NCBI RefSeq assembly: GCF_000020505.1
Contig: NC_011027.1
Coordinates: 1 to 64,000, forward strand
Length of the DNA stretch: 64,000 nt
From: Chlorobaculum parvum NCIB 8327
GTDB taxonomy: Bacteria; Bacteroidota; Chlorobiia; Chlorobiales; Chlorobiaceae
Direction: 5' to 3'
Positions 63,281-64,000 of this stretch are shown here, in pieces (positions within the stretch are counted from its first letter, which is position 1; each line of letters starts with the position of its first letter). Both the position numbers and the translations under genes were made by a program. Below the pieces are notes generated by a model. That model worked only from the letters and a program-made list of their open reading frames with translations. It was not told the origin of the DNA and ran no database searches.

Positions 63281-63763
63281 TCAATCGTTGGAGTTGGTCA
63301 ATACTTCGGTTTGCTCTTTCTGATGCGAGGTTTTTTCTCCATCGCGCTTCGGCGACCTGAGCACGAGTACCGGGCGCGTTGCCTGGCGCATCACCGCTTC
63401 GGCCGTGCTGCCGACCAGGAGCCGTCGGAAATCGCTTGCGCCGTGCGAGCCCATCACGATGAGGTCGGCATCGGCTTTTTCGGCGTATTCGATGATGGCT
63501 GCGGACGGCGTGCCGTACTCGACGGCGAAACGTACGCGGCATCCGTAGCCCGAAAGCAGGTCGGAGTAGCCTGAGAAGTTATGGAGGTGCTCCTTGAGCA
63601 TTGTGCCGTGATCGCCTGAGCCGGAGGCTCCGATATGCAGCACGATCAGCTCCGCGTTGCCTCCGCACTGCCCTGCGGCATGAAGCAGGGCCTGTGTCGA
63701 GGCGACAGAGAAGTCGGTCGGGCAGAGAATGGTTCTGGATGATTTCGCAACGGTATTTGTCAT
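63281..63763 (-). CDS. Universal stress protein, ATP-binding type
   Basis: This 160-residue UspA-family protein starts with SSRTILCPTDFSVASTQALLHAA and carries the ATP-binding loop G-x2-G-x9-G-S in MGSHGASDFRRLLVGSTAEAV near residue 110. Its ATG overlaps the stop of the tolC-type gene and it ends 6 bp before emrA, so it is built into the efflux operon. Role unknown; it may sense energy or stress for the pump. Confidence 0.9.
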   Translation of the reverse strand: MTNTVAKSSRTILCPTDFSVASTQALLHAAGQCGGNAELIVLHIGASGSGDHGTMLKEHLHNFSGYSDLLSGYGCRVRFAVEYGTPSAAIIEYAEKADADLIVMGSHGASDFRRLLVGSTAEAVMRQATRPVLVLRSPKRDGEKTSHQKEQTEVLTNSND

Positions 63764-64000
63764 GATCCTTTCTCCTGTTTTTGGGCGATCAGATCGCCAG
63801 AGGCGCGCCTGACGTCATAGGCGTTCAGTACATATTCATAACGGGCCTGCAGGTGGGCCAGCTCGGCTTCGGCCAGTGCCGCTTCGGCATCGAGCAGGTC
63901 GAGCGTGGTGGCAAGGCCGTTGTCGTAGCGGATTCGCGCGTGTTGCGCAGCGAGGTCGGCCTGTGAAACCTGAAGGCAGGTCGTTTCGATTTTCTGTTCG
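63760..64000 (-). CDS. TolC-type outer membrane efflux protein (partial, 3' end)
   Basis: Only the last 80 or so codons are inside the window. The reading ends ARIRYDNGLATTLDLLDAEA, AELAHLQARYEYVLNAYDV and a short tail before TGA, a classic outer membrane efflux protein C-terminus with coiled alpha-barrel helices. The stop overlaps the uspA ATG. It would be the outer channel for EmrAB. The gene is cut by the window edge, not truncated in nature as far as can be seen. Confidence 0.88.
   Translation of the reverse strand, partial: EQKIETTCLQVSQADLAAQHARIRYDNGLATTLDLLDAEAALAEAELAHLQARYEYVLNAYDVRRASGDLIAQKQEKGS

Overview
The window looks like the origin end of the chromosome of a green sulfur bacterium (Chlorobiales, most likely a Chlorobaculum- or Chlorobium-like anaerobic phototroph). 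The evidence is the gene content: dnaA-dnaN-recF at the left end, a bacteriochlorophyll-type geranylgeranyl reductase, flavocytochrome c sulfide dehydrogenase (fccAB), a long reverse dissimilatory sulfite reductase (dsr) cluster in the order known from Chlorobiaceae, a flavodiiron protein, a family B DNA polymerase and atpDC set apart from other ATP synthase genes. Species assignment is inference; no 16S gene is present.

Layout. 0-4.5 kb: replication start (DnaA boxes, dnaA, dnaN, recF, DciA-like DUF721 gene) closed by a strong terminator. 4.6-10.2 kb, minus strand: flavodiiron protein, polB and mnmG, with two perfect 16-bp parS palindromes flanking mnmG. 10.6-13.5 kb: arsenate reductase-like phosphatase, then fccAB. 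13.7-25.6 kb: secDF, a SurA-type chaperone, gyrB, a UPF0102 gene, rnhB, an RNase E/G, dapD and a carboxy-terminal protease. 25.6-29 kb, minus strand: a DUF2499-like membrane gene overlapping bchP, and glyS. 29.1-30.5 kb: a small accessory patch (DUF2971 gene, truncated DUF1016/YhcG gene, array of GATACACAA repeats).

30.6-45.7 kb, all plus strand: rhodanese, dsrN, dsrC, dsrA, dsrB, dsrL, dsrU, dsrT, dsrMKJOP, dsrV, dsrW. Together they encode the siroheme sulfite reductase run in the oxidative direction, its DsrC substrate carrier, the DsrL oxidoreductase, the DsrMKJOP membrane complex and enzymes that make siroheme. The dsrEFH genes normally reported between dsrU and dsrT are not there; two long palindromes occupy the gap.

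45.9-51.9 kb: a uridine kinase-like gene, a PAS protein, clpS, an LD-carboxypeptidase, atpDC, tRNA-Thr(CGU) and a secreted thioredoxin. 52-60.5 kb: GTP-type PEP carboxykinase, a FadL-type outer membrane protein, dodecin, a TauE/SafE permease with a DUF1634 partner, an MFS exporter and lipoprotein MsrB. 60.7-64 kb, minus strand: an efflux operon tolC (cut by the window edge)-uspA-emrA-emrB.

The most interesting signal I found is not a gene. Tandem 8-bp units of the form TAGTTATA sit upstream of the rhodanese-dsrN unit, twice upstream of dsrC, upstream of the FadL-type gene and upstream of the TauE-type permease. Two of these arrays also have an identical CACAATTGTT element 20-21 nt away. This suggests a shared sulfur regulon with an unidentified regulator, and would place the FadL-type porin and TauE-type permease in sulfur metabolism.
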